Assembly: GCA_022496205.1 (NCBI GenBank)
Contig: WTXD01000048.1
Span: 1-64,000, forward strand
Direction: 5' to 3'
Source of the DNA: Gloeopeniophorella convolvens
Taxonomy: Eukaryota; Basidiomycota; Agaricomycetes; Russulales
DNA length: 64,000 nucleotides
Below, one piece after another: positions 1 through 9,763 of the stretch. Within the stretch, counting starts at the first letter, position 1, and every line of letters begins with the position of its first letter. The position numbers were made by a program, and so were the translations under genes. The notes below the pieces were generated by a model, which did no database searches, was not told where the DNA came from, and saw only the letters and a program-made list of their open reading frames with translations.

Positions 1-2506
1 AAGGGAGTGGTTTGTCGTTCCGGTTCGATCGGCATGAGTTCGACTTTTGGTTTGTGAGTCAGAACCTTCATCCTTTGACAGTCGGCGCATCCTTGTACGT
101 ATTTTTGCACGAATTCGTTGATTCCTACCCAATGCCAATGTTTTTGACCTTTTCTTGGGTTTTGTGGATTCCTGGGTGTCCGGCGCTTGGTCGATCGTGA
201 TATTGTCTCACGATTTCTTGTTTAAGCGCTTGGTCGTCGGGTACCCATCGTGCTCCTTGTGCGTTTTCCATCCAGCCGGTATTCTTCTCCGTATATTGTG
301 GGGGCATACTTGTTCGTTGTAGTCGTTGTTGGTATTGGACTCGTTCTTCTAGTGTTGCGTTTGACGGGAGTTCAGCGAGGCGGACAAATACTCCTTCTGG
401 TAGAAGGACGGTATTTTCGTTGTCCTGACTGCCGTCGTCGTGATCCGGTCGTCGAGATAGTGCGTCTGCTGGTGTGTGGTCTCGTCCGGGTACGTGCTTG
501 ATTACGAAGTCGAAGTCGGCTAGTTCTTCATGCCAGCGCGCTTGCCTTCTTGTTACCTTCCGAGCCTGTCGGAAGTATAAGAGATTTTGGTGATCCGTAA
601 GGATTGTGATCGGGTGAAGCGCTCCGGCGAGATGATGTCTCCATTCTTTGAGGGCTTTGATCACCGCCAGCAATTCTCGGTCGTAGATGTCGTAATTTCG
701 TTCCGGAGGTGTGAACGAACTTGAATAGTATGCGACAGGATGTCGCTTGCCGTCTTCCTTTTCTTGGGACAGGACCGCTCCTGTGGCAAACGCGGATGCG
801 TCAGTCTCTAAGAAGAAGGGAAGGTCGTGGTTTATGTGTCGTAGGACGGGTTTGTCGAGGAAAGCGCGCTTCAGTTGTTCGAACGCGTTTTGTTCCTGCT
901 GTCCCCAATGCCAGGGGTTCTCTTTCTTCGTGAGGTCATTAAGGGGTCGTGCGATCTTCCCGAAGTCTTTAATGAACCGGCGGTAGAAGTTACCGAAGCC
1001 TAGAAAGGCTCGGACGTGTTTGACCGACTTGGGTACTGGCCAGTCCGCGATTCCTTTGACTTTGATCGGGTCCATGGCTAGTCCGTTTCCGTCGATCACT
1101 ACTCCGAGGTACTCCACTTGGTCCGCTTCGAAGGTACATTTCTCCGGTTTTAGGTACAAGTCATTGTCTTGTAGTTTGGCGAGTACGCGATGTACCATCT
1201 TGCGATGTAGTTCAATGTCGTTTGGGGTTGCGATAAGTATGTCGTCCATATAAATGATCACCAGTCCGGAGTCGATTTCTTCCTTGAAGATTTCGTTCAT
1301 CATTGTTTGGAAGGTAGAAGGCGAGTTTGTTAGTCCAAAGAACATGACCATCGGTTCGAATAGCCCTCGGTTGGTTTTGAATGCTGCCTTCCATTGATCA
1401 CCTTCTTTGATTCGGATGTTGTTGTACCCCCATCGTACGTCGAACTTGGTGAAGATCTTTGCGTGTTGGACCTTGTGGATTAGTTCTTCGATGAGGGGAA
1501 GGGGGTAGTGGTTCCGGATGGTATATTCGTTTAGTCGTCGATAGTCCTGTACTGGGCGTAATTTCCCGTCCTTCTTTTTGACGAAGAAGAAGGGTGATGC
1601 GTATTTGGAGCCTGAGGATCGGATGTAGCCTTTATCGAGATGTTCCTTGACGAATTTGTCTAGGGCTTCTTGTTCCGATGGCGACAGCGGGTATACCTTG
1701 CAATTTAATTCCGGGGGTGCATTTTCCTTGAGGTCTATTGCATGATCCCATGGTCGGGGATCAGGGAATCGTTGAGCCGCTTCTTCGCTGAAGACTTTGT
1801 GATATTGTTGGTATTCCGGGGGAATACTGGTTGTCGTGATAGGCGTCGCTGCCTCTGCCATCTGTTGTGCTTGCGAGATGCGATTGACGGTGGTTTCTGT
1901 TGGTGGTATCCCTAGGTATACTTCGTCTCCTTCTTCTAGAGAAATCGGGTTGACTCCTGCGATCCTAAGGCTTGTGCCACTTTGTACGTGGTATTTCCAC
2001 TTTGTTCGTCTTCCTCCCTTTTTGATTGAAGGGACTACTCGTGCGCGATGGGCGTCTGGGGTGGATAGGGATATGGGGTGTACATCTTCCGCTAGTTTGC
2101 ATTTGGCCCATTCGATTTTGGGTTCAAACGCTTTGAGCCAGGGGTATCCGAGGATAATTTGTTCTTTGCCAATATTCGACACGTAGAACTTCTGTGTTCG
2201 GGTTCGCCCTGAGGCGGTGGCCAATAGTTCAACAAAGTGGGTGATGCTTCCCGCCTTGTTTCGGGTTCCGTCTGCGTTTCGTATAACGCGCGGTCGTTGG
2301 AGTACTTGTAGTGGTAGGTGGTGTCGATAAGCCAGTTCTTGGCTTATTATGTTGTCTGTAGCACCACTGTCGATGAGTGCTATGCTGTCGATCCGTTTTT
2401 CTGATGTTCGTATAGCCAAAAGGACTCGAATTGCATTGTCTAGTGGTACAAATACATCAGTCTTGAAGAGGGCTCGTGGAAGGATCGAAGTTCCCGAGCC
2501 TATCAA
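1..2506 (-). CDS. pol: Pol polyprotein: protease, RT, RNase H, integrase (partial, one frame break)
   Basis: The frame is open from about 2509 to 125. Visible in order: an aspartic protease with DSGATDNII (about residue 46); a reverse transcriptase with 'KFDVRWGYNNIRI', 'FFGLTNSPSTFQ' and the catalytic YMDDILIA; RNase H with ETDASAFATGAVL and TDHQNLLYF; and the start of the integrase zinc domain with its His pair (HDRPSAGHPGIHK). At about 141-145, a run of five A on the coding strand, the frame is lost. Integrase similarity, including the cysteine pair CADC, resumes in another frame down to position 1. There is no ATG at the start of the frame, which fits expression by frameshift from gag. 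Confidence 0.92.
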
Positions 2507-2509
2507 AAA
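2503..2509 (-). other. Candidate -1 frameshift site between gag and pol
   Basis: The coding strand reads GAT TTT TGA at the end of gag: five T, then the stop. Slipping back one base puts the ribosome on TTT TTG ATA, which is the pol frame. The last sense codon (TTT, Phe) can re-pair with TTT one base upstream, so the slip is feasible. The site is not the classic X XXY YYZ heptamer, and no downstream stem-loop was verified. Confidence 0.5.
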
Positions 2510-4200
2510 TCCTCCCCTTTGAGCTCCGTGTCGTCATAGAGAACCTTGCAGAATGCTTCTTTGTCTTCGATAGAAGCCTTGTTTATGTATGCCGCGAATT
2601 CGGCCGGGGTCGGAGTATGTTGGCGCTGATCGTAGTATGGTGGTTTGGCCTCGTCCTTGGTCGCGATTTTGCGAGCCGTTGCAGGACGTCCTTGTGTCTT
2701 AGGGCAAGCCCTAGACATATGGCCTCGATTTCCGCACTTGAAGCAGCGTCCTTCGGCGAAGTACCTTTGCCGTTCTTCTTCGGATAGGCGTGGGCCCCTT
2801 TGTTCGGTTTGTCTTGGGTTGGTGTTAATCGTATCCGTTTGGATCGAGTCGACGTCCATTGGTACTACGTCATCGTTGCGGGGTCGTGGCCTATATCCTC
2901 CCTGATTCCCGTTGTTTGGGCGGGGTTGAAAGCGTGGTTGGAGCGGTCGATCTTCCTTTCTGAAGATGTCGTTGATTTCGGCACGGTGATCTTGTTGTTT
3001 GGACAGCTCCTTGGTCCATTGGTCGAATTTCCACTTGGGTTTGGCGTTGTTATGGCCGAAGGGATCGTCCGCTCGTTCGACCACGCGGACAACTAGGGCC
3101 TCTGGGAGTCCTCGTAGAAATATGCGAATGAGTTCGACATCGTTGAGGTCATATTCGGCGCGGCGCGCTGTGGTTCGGAAGCGTCCCACGTAGGAGTCGA
3201 AGCTTTCGGCTCTAGGGATCCATCCCATGACTTTGAGGATGGTGCGGGCGCGGGTGGCTGATGCGCGATCGAGGAATTTCTCGTCCGCCATTTCTTTGAA
3301 TTTGTCCCATGCTTCGTCTGGCGTGGCTGGTGGGTCAGCTGGGTCGGTTGCCTTCTGTGCCCTGACTTTAGCAAGCCAGGCGAGTTTCTCTACGACCCAG
3401 TCTTCGATGACAGGGCCTCTGAAGTATGTGAGGGCGAGCGTGACTCGCTTCATTGGTTGGTCGACAAGGTCGACTCCTGAGTTGAGTTGACAGAGCAGCT
3501 CGAACTGGCGCATGAAGGCGCGATAGAATTCGGATTTCCCATTGAACAGGATGGGAGCTTCACCGGCTAGCTTGCCGTTGGAAGTACAAGTTGGGGCCGG
3601 GGTCGTGTTGGTTACGTTAACCGACATGCTGTTGAGTTGGATTGCGGCGACTGATTCGATTACTGACTCGGTTTCAGTTTCGCGACGTGCTTCGACGTGA
3701 TATTCGTCTTCTTGCTGGATTTGGTCGATGAGTCGGCCAGGTGCGATTTGTTCAGTTAGTTGCGATGCTTGCGCAACTTCTTGGAAGTACTGGTGAATGT
3801 GTTCTGGGTACGGTACTTCTGCGAGGTGTTCGTCGGTGATTGAGAACGTGAGAGTGCGTTCGTCGAGGCGGAGATACACCCAAGTGTAGTCCGGCCGCAA
3901 GTAGGTTCGGTGGGGGCGCCCAGATTCAGAGAATGTCTTGTAGTGACCGAGACGTCGGTTCCAGTGTTGTTCGGTTCCTCGAACTTCGATAGGTTGCTCT
4001 AGTTGAGCAAACGGTAGCGGCTGCTGATCAAGGGGTTCGTTTCGTCCCGGGGTGAGAGCTAAGAAAGCTTGTCCTAGTGTAACGTTCGTGCGCGACTCAG
4101 GTTCGGGCGTTGAATCGTCGTCGCTGGGCACGGACGGTTCGGGTTCGCGTCGGGGCTCCCAGTCGGGACTCGCTGCGACGAAGGGTTCGGTCGGAGTCAA
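2503..4200 (-). CDS. gag: Gag (capsid/nucleocapsid) of the Ty3/Gypsy element
   Basis: The protein has 565 residues. It would form the intracellular particle that packages element RNA. The N-terminal 200 residues are Pro/Glu-rich. A retrotransposon gag core follows (about residues 210-380, with 'FNGKSEFYRAFMRQFE' and 'WDKFKEMADEKFLD'). Near residue 492 lies a CCHC zinc knuckle, CFKCGNRGHMSRAC, typical of nucleocapsid. The ATG at 4200 is the first start downstream of the LTR. The ORF ends in TTT TGA after a run of five T, and pol continues in the -1 frame from the same spot, so a Gag-Pol fusion probably depends on slippage there. Confidence 0.9.
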   Translation of the reverse strand: MTPTEPFVAASPDWEPRREPEPSVPSDDDSTPEPESRTNVTLGQAFLALTPGRNEPLDQQPLPFAQLEQPIEVRGTEQHWNRRLGHYKTFSESGRPHRTYLRPDYTWVYLRLDERTLTFSITDEHLAEVPYPEHIHQYFQEVAQASQLTEQIAPGRLIDQIQQEDEYHVEARRETETESVIESVAAIQLNSMSVNVTNTTPAPTCTSNGKLAGEAPILFNGKSEFYRAFMRQFELLCQLNSGVDLVDQPMKRVTLALTYFRGPVIEDWVVEKLAWLAKVRAQKATDPADPPATPDEAWDKFKEMADEKFLDRASATRARTILKVMGWIPRAESFDSYVGRFRTTARRAEYDLNDVELIRIFLRGLPEALVVRVVERADDPFGHNNAKPKWKFDQWTKELSKQQDHRAEINDIFRKEDRPLQPRFQPRPNNGNQGGYRPRPRNDDVVPMDVDSIQTDTINTNPRQTEQRGPRLSEEERQRYFAEGRCFKCGNRGHMSRACPKTQGRPATARKIATKDEAKPPYYDQRQHTPTPAEFAAYINKASIEDKEAFCKVLYDDTELKGEDF

Positions 4201-4309
4201 AGACGTGGATCCGCGTGGATCCTCTTCGATGGGCTGGGACGTGGTGACGAGGGGCGACCAATCGGGTCGCTCGGACTGAGGATAGAGGAGAAGGGACTCG
4301 GATTCGCGC

Positions 4310-4596
4310 TGTAGCTACTGTACTGGAGAATACAGGAGGACAAGCTTAAGTCTACAGAGCGAACGAGCTTGTCCTTAAATACTCGACGGTGCACTGCTGT
4401 ATCGTACAGGAAAGGTTGGCATAAGGCAAGGAGAGGGATCCTTGTAGTCGTAAACGAGGCGCGAGGAGTCGGAGAGGCGATGCGGCGTACGGGAACGAGG
4501 AGACGAGTCGAGCGGCGTAGCGCGAGAACGAGGCGCGTACCGTACGAAAAAGGAAGAAGTAAAGAAAATAGTAGGGCAGTACGTAGAGCCGTAACA
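4310..4596 (-). repeat. 5' long terminal repeat
   Basis: The boundary at 4596 is clear: the sequence opens with TGTTACGG and the neighbouring bases are host coding sequence. The inner end is set at 4310, where the minus strand reads TAGCTACA, giving TGT...ACA termini and about 287 bp. Without the second LTR for comparison the inner end could shift by some bases; an ACA at about 4317 is an alternative. No tRNA-like primer binding site starting with TGG follows, so the primer is not identified. A TATTTAA box at 4375-4381 fits the U3 promoter. Confidence 0.7.
4375..4381 (-). promoter_or_regulatory. LTR TATA-like box
   Basis: The minus strand reads TATTTAAG in the middle of the LTR, about 175 nt upstream of the gag start. 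Its place inside the LTR suits the core promoter that would drive the genomic transcript. The assignment rests on motif and position only. Confidence 0.45.
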
Positions 4597-5784
4597 TCCG
4601 GTAGCGAAGGCAGCGTCATAGATTGCGAGACAGGATCGTCGTGGTTCTGGAGGCGTTGGGGTACGCCGGAAAGGATAAATAGGGGCAGGATGAGGCGTGT
4701 TGCCAATCGAGCAGACTGACGACTTGCCAGCCAGAGTCGGACGACCTCCGAACGACGATATCGCTCTGCTGGAGGTCTGGATGGCGGATGCAGAAATGAC
4801 CGAGGGCGGGGTCCCTAGGGACGAGCGACGATGCGATGAGGAGATAGCGCTTCAAGTTCTCGATATGGGCCGACGGCGACTGCTCCTGGTACTGGTAGCC
4901 ATCCCTCCTCTCGCGGCGGAACGGCAAGAGCGGTTGACCGAACTGCTCGAGACAAGCCAGTTCCTTGCGGGCTGCCGCTACGAGCGCTGCTTCGGCGCTT
5001 TCGTCTGGAGTATCGGTTGGTTCAAGGGTGTAATAAAAAAAAGACAGAAAGCGGTATACAGGGTCTCCGGTCCACGTCGAGCTGTGATCTCCTGCCATAC
5101 CACATAGGCAGTCTCGTATCTGGACCAACGCAGAAACGCTCGTCTTTGAGTGGGATGGCCGCCCTCCCGGCCACCTTCTCCAGGTCGTGGGCGTAGTAGA
5201 GGCTTCCGCCAGCGGGGAAAGAAATCGACATCATTTGAGACTCGAGTTGAGCAAGTTGGCGCAAGATTGAAACGATATCCGATTCCCCCAGCTCCAGCCA
5301 TACATCGCTGAGTTTCGTACCTCTTATAAATTCCATAAAGATGTACTCAGTCTTCGCCGCGTTGTCTGACGCAGGCGAGTATCCGTATACCTGGGGAACA
5401 GGCAGCCCCGAGGAACGGAGGAGCTCCATTGTGGCTACTTCGCTGGCCACAGCGTAGTACTTGGGAACCGTAGCCGGGTACGGAATACGAGCGACCATTT
5501 GGAAGTCGTCGCACAAGGTGATGAGGAAGGTACGGTTGAATCCGCCCTCAGCGAGCTTTGAAAGGTTGACGACATCAGCAGGACTTCGACCAACGGACTG
5601 CGCTGCAAGTCGACGTAGCCCCTCGACGTCGAAAACGAGCCTCCGCTCTGCGTGGCGAAGAGCATCATTAAATCTGAACAAGTTGGATTACAAGTCAGAA
5701 ATATACGCTATAGAACAACGTGTATGAGACTTACCCCCAGCGCCCTGACGTGTAGTCGAAAAGGTCGTCATGAGAATTTGCCAT
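4597..5784 (-). pseudogene. APH-family phosphotransferase-like gene cut by the retrotransposon
   Basis: This is a protein-kinase-like fold of the aminoglycoside phosphotransferase (APH) superfamily, a group much expanded in mushrooms and of unknown substrate. Exons: 5784-5735, 5673-5060 and 5004-4597, joined by GT-AG introns of 61 and 55 nt that keep the frame. Seen are the nucleotide-loop region 'LAEGGFNRTF' with 'VARIPYP', the hinge 'YIFMEFIRGTKL', and the catalytic region in which 'FCIRHPDLQQSDIVV' and 'VSLLDWQHAS' take the roles of the HGDxxxxN and D-x-D motifs. In 'HPDLQQSD' the usual Asn is Asp. One base is missing at about 4690-4694 just after LLDWQHAS, and the LTR interrupts the gene a few codons after 'QSMTLPSLPD'. 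The C-terminus would lie beyond the element, outside the window. Confidence 0.85.
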
Positions 5785-6435
5785 GATGGGGAAGGCGCGA
5801 CATGGCACCAAGCGTGTCGTGGTGGAGATGTAGCCCGTGAAGGAAGAGTATAACGATCGCGGTGAGGTGGGAGCTTTCAGCGAGTTAAAGACGAGCCTCG
5901 CGCTCCCAAGGCAGGGCATGCCAATGCATGTGCATTTGTATACCGCAGCAAGTGACGCTACACTAAGGCGCGGTCGTCGAGTACTCTACGGCGCGCCTAA
6001 AGAGAGGCTGCACAGCCTTTTCTTGACGGGCCGGGCCGGGCCGGGCCGACGAGACCAACAGTCCCCCACACACTCCCACACAGCACAGTTACCCACATAC
6101 ACGTCTGGTACTCCGAGCAGCGCTCCGGCGGAGAACCTCCTGTTCCGATATCCTTCACTGTTACCTCCAAACACTTCCGCCTTATAATTCGAACCTAGTG
6201 GAATCCACTTACAGCTCATTGGCTAGGGTGTTGCGCATGCACTCAGATCCACCGTGTTCTCCGTCGTACCCAACTGGGCTGTGCTGACATGGCGTCCATC
6301 AACATCACGACATCGTCAATAAGCCCCAAGATACTTGCGGGATACTTAAGTAGAACGATGTGGAATAACCTGGTGCCAGCGCCGCTTCCTCACACAACCC
6401 CATCCCCCCGGTAGCCTCATCATCTCTAGATCACC
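5785..6435. other. Intergenic: divergent promoter region
   Basis: The 650 bp separate the starts of the divergent APH-like and esterase genes and must carry both promoters. A short GC tandem (GGGCC repeated about four times, 6028-6048) is present. No other coding potential is convincing. Confidence 0.5.
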
Positions 6436-7683
6436 ATGGTACACGAACTTACCAGCCAGCCGTGGCGGGGCGTTTACCTCTCCTACCAACTTGTTACCAC
6501 CATCTTTTTCCGTCTACCGTTCTGGGTACTGCGCAACGTTCCGAGGTCGCTTCGGCCACGGCCATCGTGGTCGCTGAAGAAAACGCTCATGATCAAACTC
6601 ATCAAGCATCTCAGTGCAATAAGTTCGAGGTGCGTGTAGCGTTGACAGAGTCAGAGATCCATTTTGACACCGTGCAGGACAGATTCTTTGAAAAGGCCTC
6701 TCACTGACCATACAAACGTGGCGCAAGGCCCGGACATCAAATATGTGTGGCTTAATCCCACTCCTGACCTCCTGAACACCGAGTTAAGGAAGTGGGCTGC
6801 GGCGGCAAATGTCGCTCCTGTGAGCATTCCCGGATACTGGCTGGACGCTCCGGGGGAAGATGTACCCATCAATACACCACCCCATCCTGGCGAGAGAGTC
6901 CTGTATTCCCTTCACGGCGGGTCGTACATTCACTATTCCGCAAGCCCACATGACATGCTCTCCAACATCCCTCGCGGCATCCTAGAACACTCCAAGGCTA
7001 CGGGCCTGCGCCGCGCCTTAACTCTCGAGTACCGACTTTCACGCGGTGCTCCTCACCCTCCCGCAAACGCGTTTCCAGCTGCTCTACTCGACGCAATCGC
7101 CGGCTACGCGTATCTCACGCAGGTCGTCGGGTTCGCTCCGGAAGACATCGTTGTCGCGGGCGATTCGGCCGGCGGTAACCTTGCGATTGCTCTGGTGCGC
7201 TATTTGATAGAGAATGTCGGCATGGTTGGCCTCCCTCCTCCACCTGGGCGACTTATCCTCCTTTCACCTTGGGCGGACCCCTCGCGCACGGACGACCAGT
7301 GCACTACTCGCTCGCGCGCCAACGGTACCATTGATTTCCTCGGTTCTCCTGGCAGTCCGATGGGGCAATACTCCCGCCGGGCGTTGGTCGGCCCTCTAGC
7401 CGATGGTCTGCTCAACCGCTATGTCTCTCCCGCTAGCGTCAGCCCCAATGCACCCTCTGTATCCTTCAAGGATTTCCCACCATCCGTCGTACTTGCGGGC
7501 GGCGTAGAGAGGATCATCGACGATATCGACGAGTTGGTCAAGCGCATGAAACGCGACATGGGGGCAGACAAGGTGTTGTATCACGTCGAGCCAGACGCAG
7601 TGCATGATTATACCGTCTTCAAGTTCTTTGAGCCGGAGAGGACTAGCACTTTGCGGGCAATCTCGAAGTGGCTGAGGAGCTAG
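6436..7683 (+). CDS. Alpha/beta-hydrolase esterase (HSL / alpha/beta-hydrolase-3 type)
   Basis: Likely hydrolyses a small ester or lipid-type substrate; the true substrate is unknown. Two exons, 6436-6629 and 6678-7683, are joined by a 48-nt GT-AG intron and give 399 residues. Visible are the oxyanion-hole motif LHGGSY (family consensus HGGG), the nucleophile elbow GDSAGG, 'LLSPWADP', and a C-terminal 'PDAVHDYTVF' carrying the likely catalytic His. The acid is probably in the 'VVLAGGVERIIDD' region. The N-terminus (about residues 15-35, 'QLVTTIFFRLPFWVL') is hydrophobic and may be a membrane anchor. A close but damaged paralogue with the same intron position lies at 55913-57195. Confidence 0.88.
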
Positions 7684-8558
7684 CTCGCTGGGATCGCCGC
7701 TCCCGTTTCGTATGGTGAGGATTCGAGAAGTCCGGCGATCGCACCCACCGAGCACTTACGTATTGCCTCAAGATACACTCTATCTTCCAGTAATATTCCC
7801 GGATATCCTTGCACGCGGCCTACCGACATATTCTATCGCTACCACTGGTGCTTCGCTCATTCTCCGTCTTTTTTTCTCAAGAACGAGTCCGAAGTTAGAG
7901 GCTATCTTTAGAATAAGCCTCGACTGCGTTCGGCTTCTGTACGTTTCGAGAACCCGTAGGTGGCCGTTCCCTGAAATATAGCTCATTCTCTATCACCGAT
8001 CCATGCGGGAAGAAACATTGGGTGGTATCGCTCAGTAAAGTTGTGATGCGTCGTTGGTCGACAACCGCCAGGTGTGGGACCTGGAAGACGTGGACCCATG
8101 CAAGCGCATCTCGATGCCGATCTTCGACTTTGGGCGCTTAGGTTGCGTCTCACCGATATTTCGGGCATCCGCGGTTGGGTACTAAACGAGCAAAGGTGGG
8201 TCTTCTCCGTGAGAGGAACACACGCGCTTTGGTAGCCTCACTGATGAATATCGTTAACCTAGCATACATGACAGCCCTTCCTTGCAAGCGACGATCTAAA
8301 GGCCGTGAAATTTCGGTCATTTATGGTTCGTCTGTGCGGTAGGGATTCGATCTATCGTTCCATTCGTGGTAGAGAAGGTGGTTCTCACAATTATGCATGA
8401 CGAGGTGCTAAGTAATGAAAGTCCCCGGTAATGAAAGACTAGATGTACATTGCCTGTTCCACTTCTACAAAGAATTCAAACAGAGCGATAGTTAGAATAA
8501 GGATACCTGAGCTCCGCCTAAACAGAACGTGGTATGTAGGTGTAACCACCGCCACCAT
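7684..8558. other. Intergenic, nothing recognised
   Basis: About 875 bp between the 3' ends of two converging genes. ORFs here are short, on both strands, and have no recognisable motif. Confidence 0.5.
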
Positions 8559-9763
8559 CTATACGACATCCTTGACTGAACTATAACTCGAGCGGCGGTC
8601 CTCACCGGCGGTCTTGAGCTGTGGCATGGCGATCTCCGGAGCAAGGCCCTGCCCTGCATCTGTGAATGCGGTCGTGGTGTAGCCAATCCGCACTTGTGTG
8701 GGTGCAGGCTGCGACCACGTCATGGCACCGCCGCCACGGCCGTACCGTCTCGACGACGTGTTTGACAGACCAAGGGCCACGCGAATGAGAATGAGAGTGG
8801 GGGCGATGCCCTATATACACAGTAAGTATAGTTTGTCTCTGAGTAAGCGAGAGCTGTACGCACGTATATTTGCACTGCAACGACCGCAAGGATACCCTGT
8901 GCAGGATGGTGTATGGCAAAGAGGACGACAAAGATGAGTTGCACGACTAGGTAGAGCGCGCCGCTCTCGATGATTATGTCAAAAGCGGCGCGGCCAGCAC
9001 CTGATGAAAGATGTACGCCGCGCAGATCGCGGTTGCTTGCGGGGGAGAGGTACCAGATGCGGATAGCGATGAGTCCGGTCACGATAACGTTTGTGCAGAG
9101 TGGAAGAGTCCAGCCTGCCAGACCCAGTGGGACAAGCGAACTCGGCACGATTGGTGAGGAGGGATTGACACTCAGAAGTAAGTGGACGGTCTCCGCGATG
9201 CAAACTGAAGCAATGGTCACGTGAGACCACGATAATGACTGAGCAATCAGCACGAACCGACGCCAGCGATCGCACTGAGAATTGGCACGACGATGATCCA
9301 GTAGTTTCTGGACCAGAGAAGCCAACAACGATAAATGAGGATCATCTCGCCAACGAAGTCCGCGATTGAGATGAGGATGTCAGCGCCAACAAGCACATTG
9401 GTCTCGTTCGCGAACCCGGAAACACCTGTCGTCGCCTAGAGAAACAATGAGGAAAGCTCAGACAGTGTGATGATTGAATCGCGCACTAAGACTTTGTAAA
9501 AGTGGTTGAACTCGAGACCGAAGTGCGCGGTGCAAAGCAGGTACAAAAATACGCTGGCGATGGTAATGGGCATGTTAGACCGACCCTTCTCGCGCGCTCG
9601 CTTGAGCATCAACACCGTAGATACGATGAATAGGATTGTATAGCACCCTGGGGCTAGATTAGCGAGCGGGATCTCGCGTAGTGACTCCGACGGCAGACGC
9701 ACCATAGCAGAACGCCTCGCAGCCAAAGCCAATCAAGGCGGCCATGTCATTGTCGATCGCCAT
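8559..9763 (-). CDS. Multi-pass membrane protein, basidiomycete-expanded family
   Basis: Five exons (9763-9703, 9647-9487, 9435-9258, 9204-8864, 8810-8559) give 330 residues. All four introns are GT-AG, 51-55 nt, and phases match. About seven hydrophobic segments are visible, including 'CYTILFIVSTVLML', 'ITIASVFLYLLCTAHF', 'VPLGLAGWTLPLCTNVIV' and 'LYLVVQLIFVVLFAI'. Between segments lies 'GEMILIYRCWLLWSRNYW', a hallmark of a large mushroom family of unknown function with receptor-like topology. The last 80 residues are hydrophilic and Ser/Thr-rich, probably a cytosolic tail. The ATG at 9763 was chosen because it is the first in-frame Met and gives 'MAIDNDMAALIGFGCEAFCYG' leading into helix 1. 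Confidence 0.8.

Larger units (their letters stand above)
1..4596 (-). mobile_element. Ty3/Gypsy LTR retrotransposon, 5' part
   Basis: On the minus strand the order is 5' LTR (4596-4310), leader, gag (4200-2503) and pol (2506 onward: protease, reverse transcriptase, RNase H, integrase), which is the Ty3/Gypsy order with integrase last. The window ends inside the integrase, so the rest of pol and the 3' LTR lie outside. The LTR begins at 4596 with TGTTACGG, directly against host APH-gene sequence, so this end of the element is intact. The five host bases at 4597-4601 (TCCGG) are the candidate target-site duplication; the matching copy would be beyond position 1. Gag and pol are open over almost their full length, which suggests a fairly young copy, but integrase carries a one-base break near 141. 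Confidence 0.95.
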
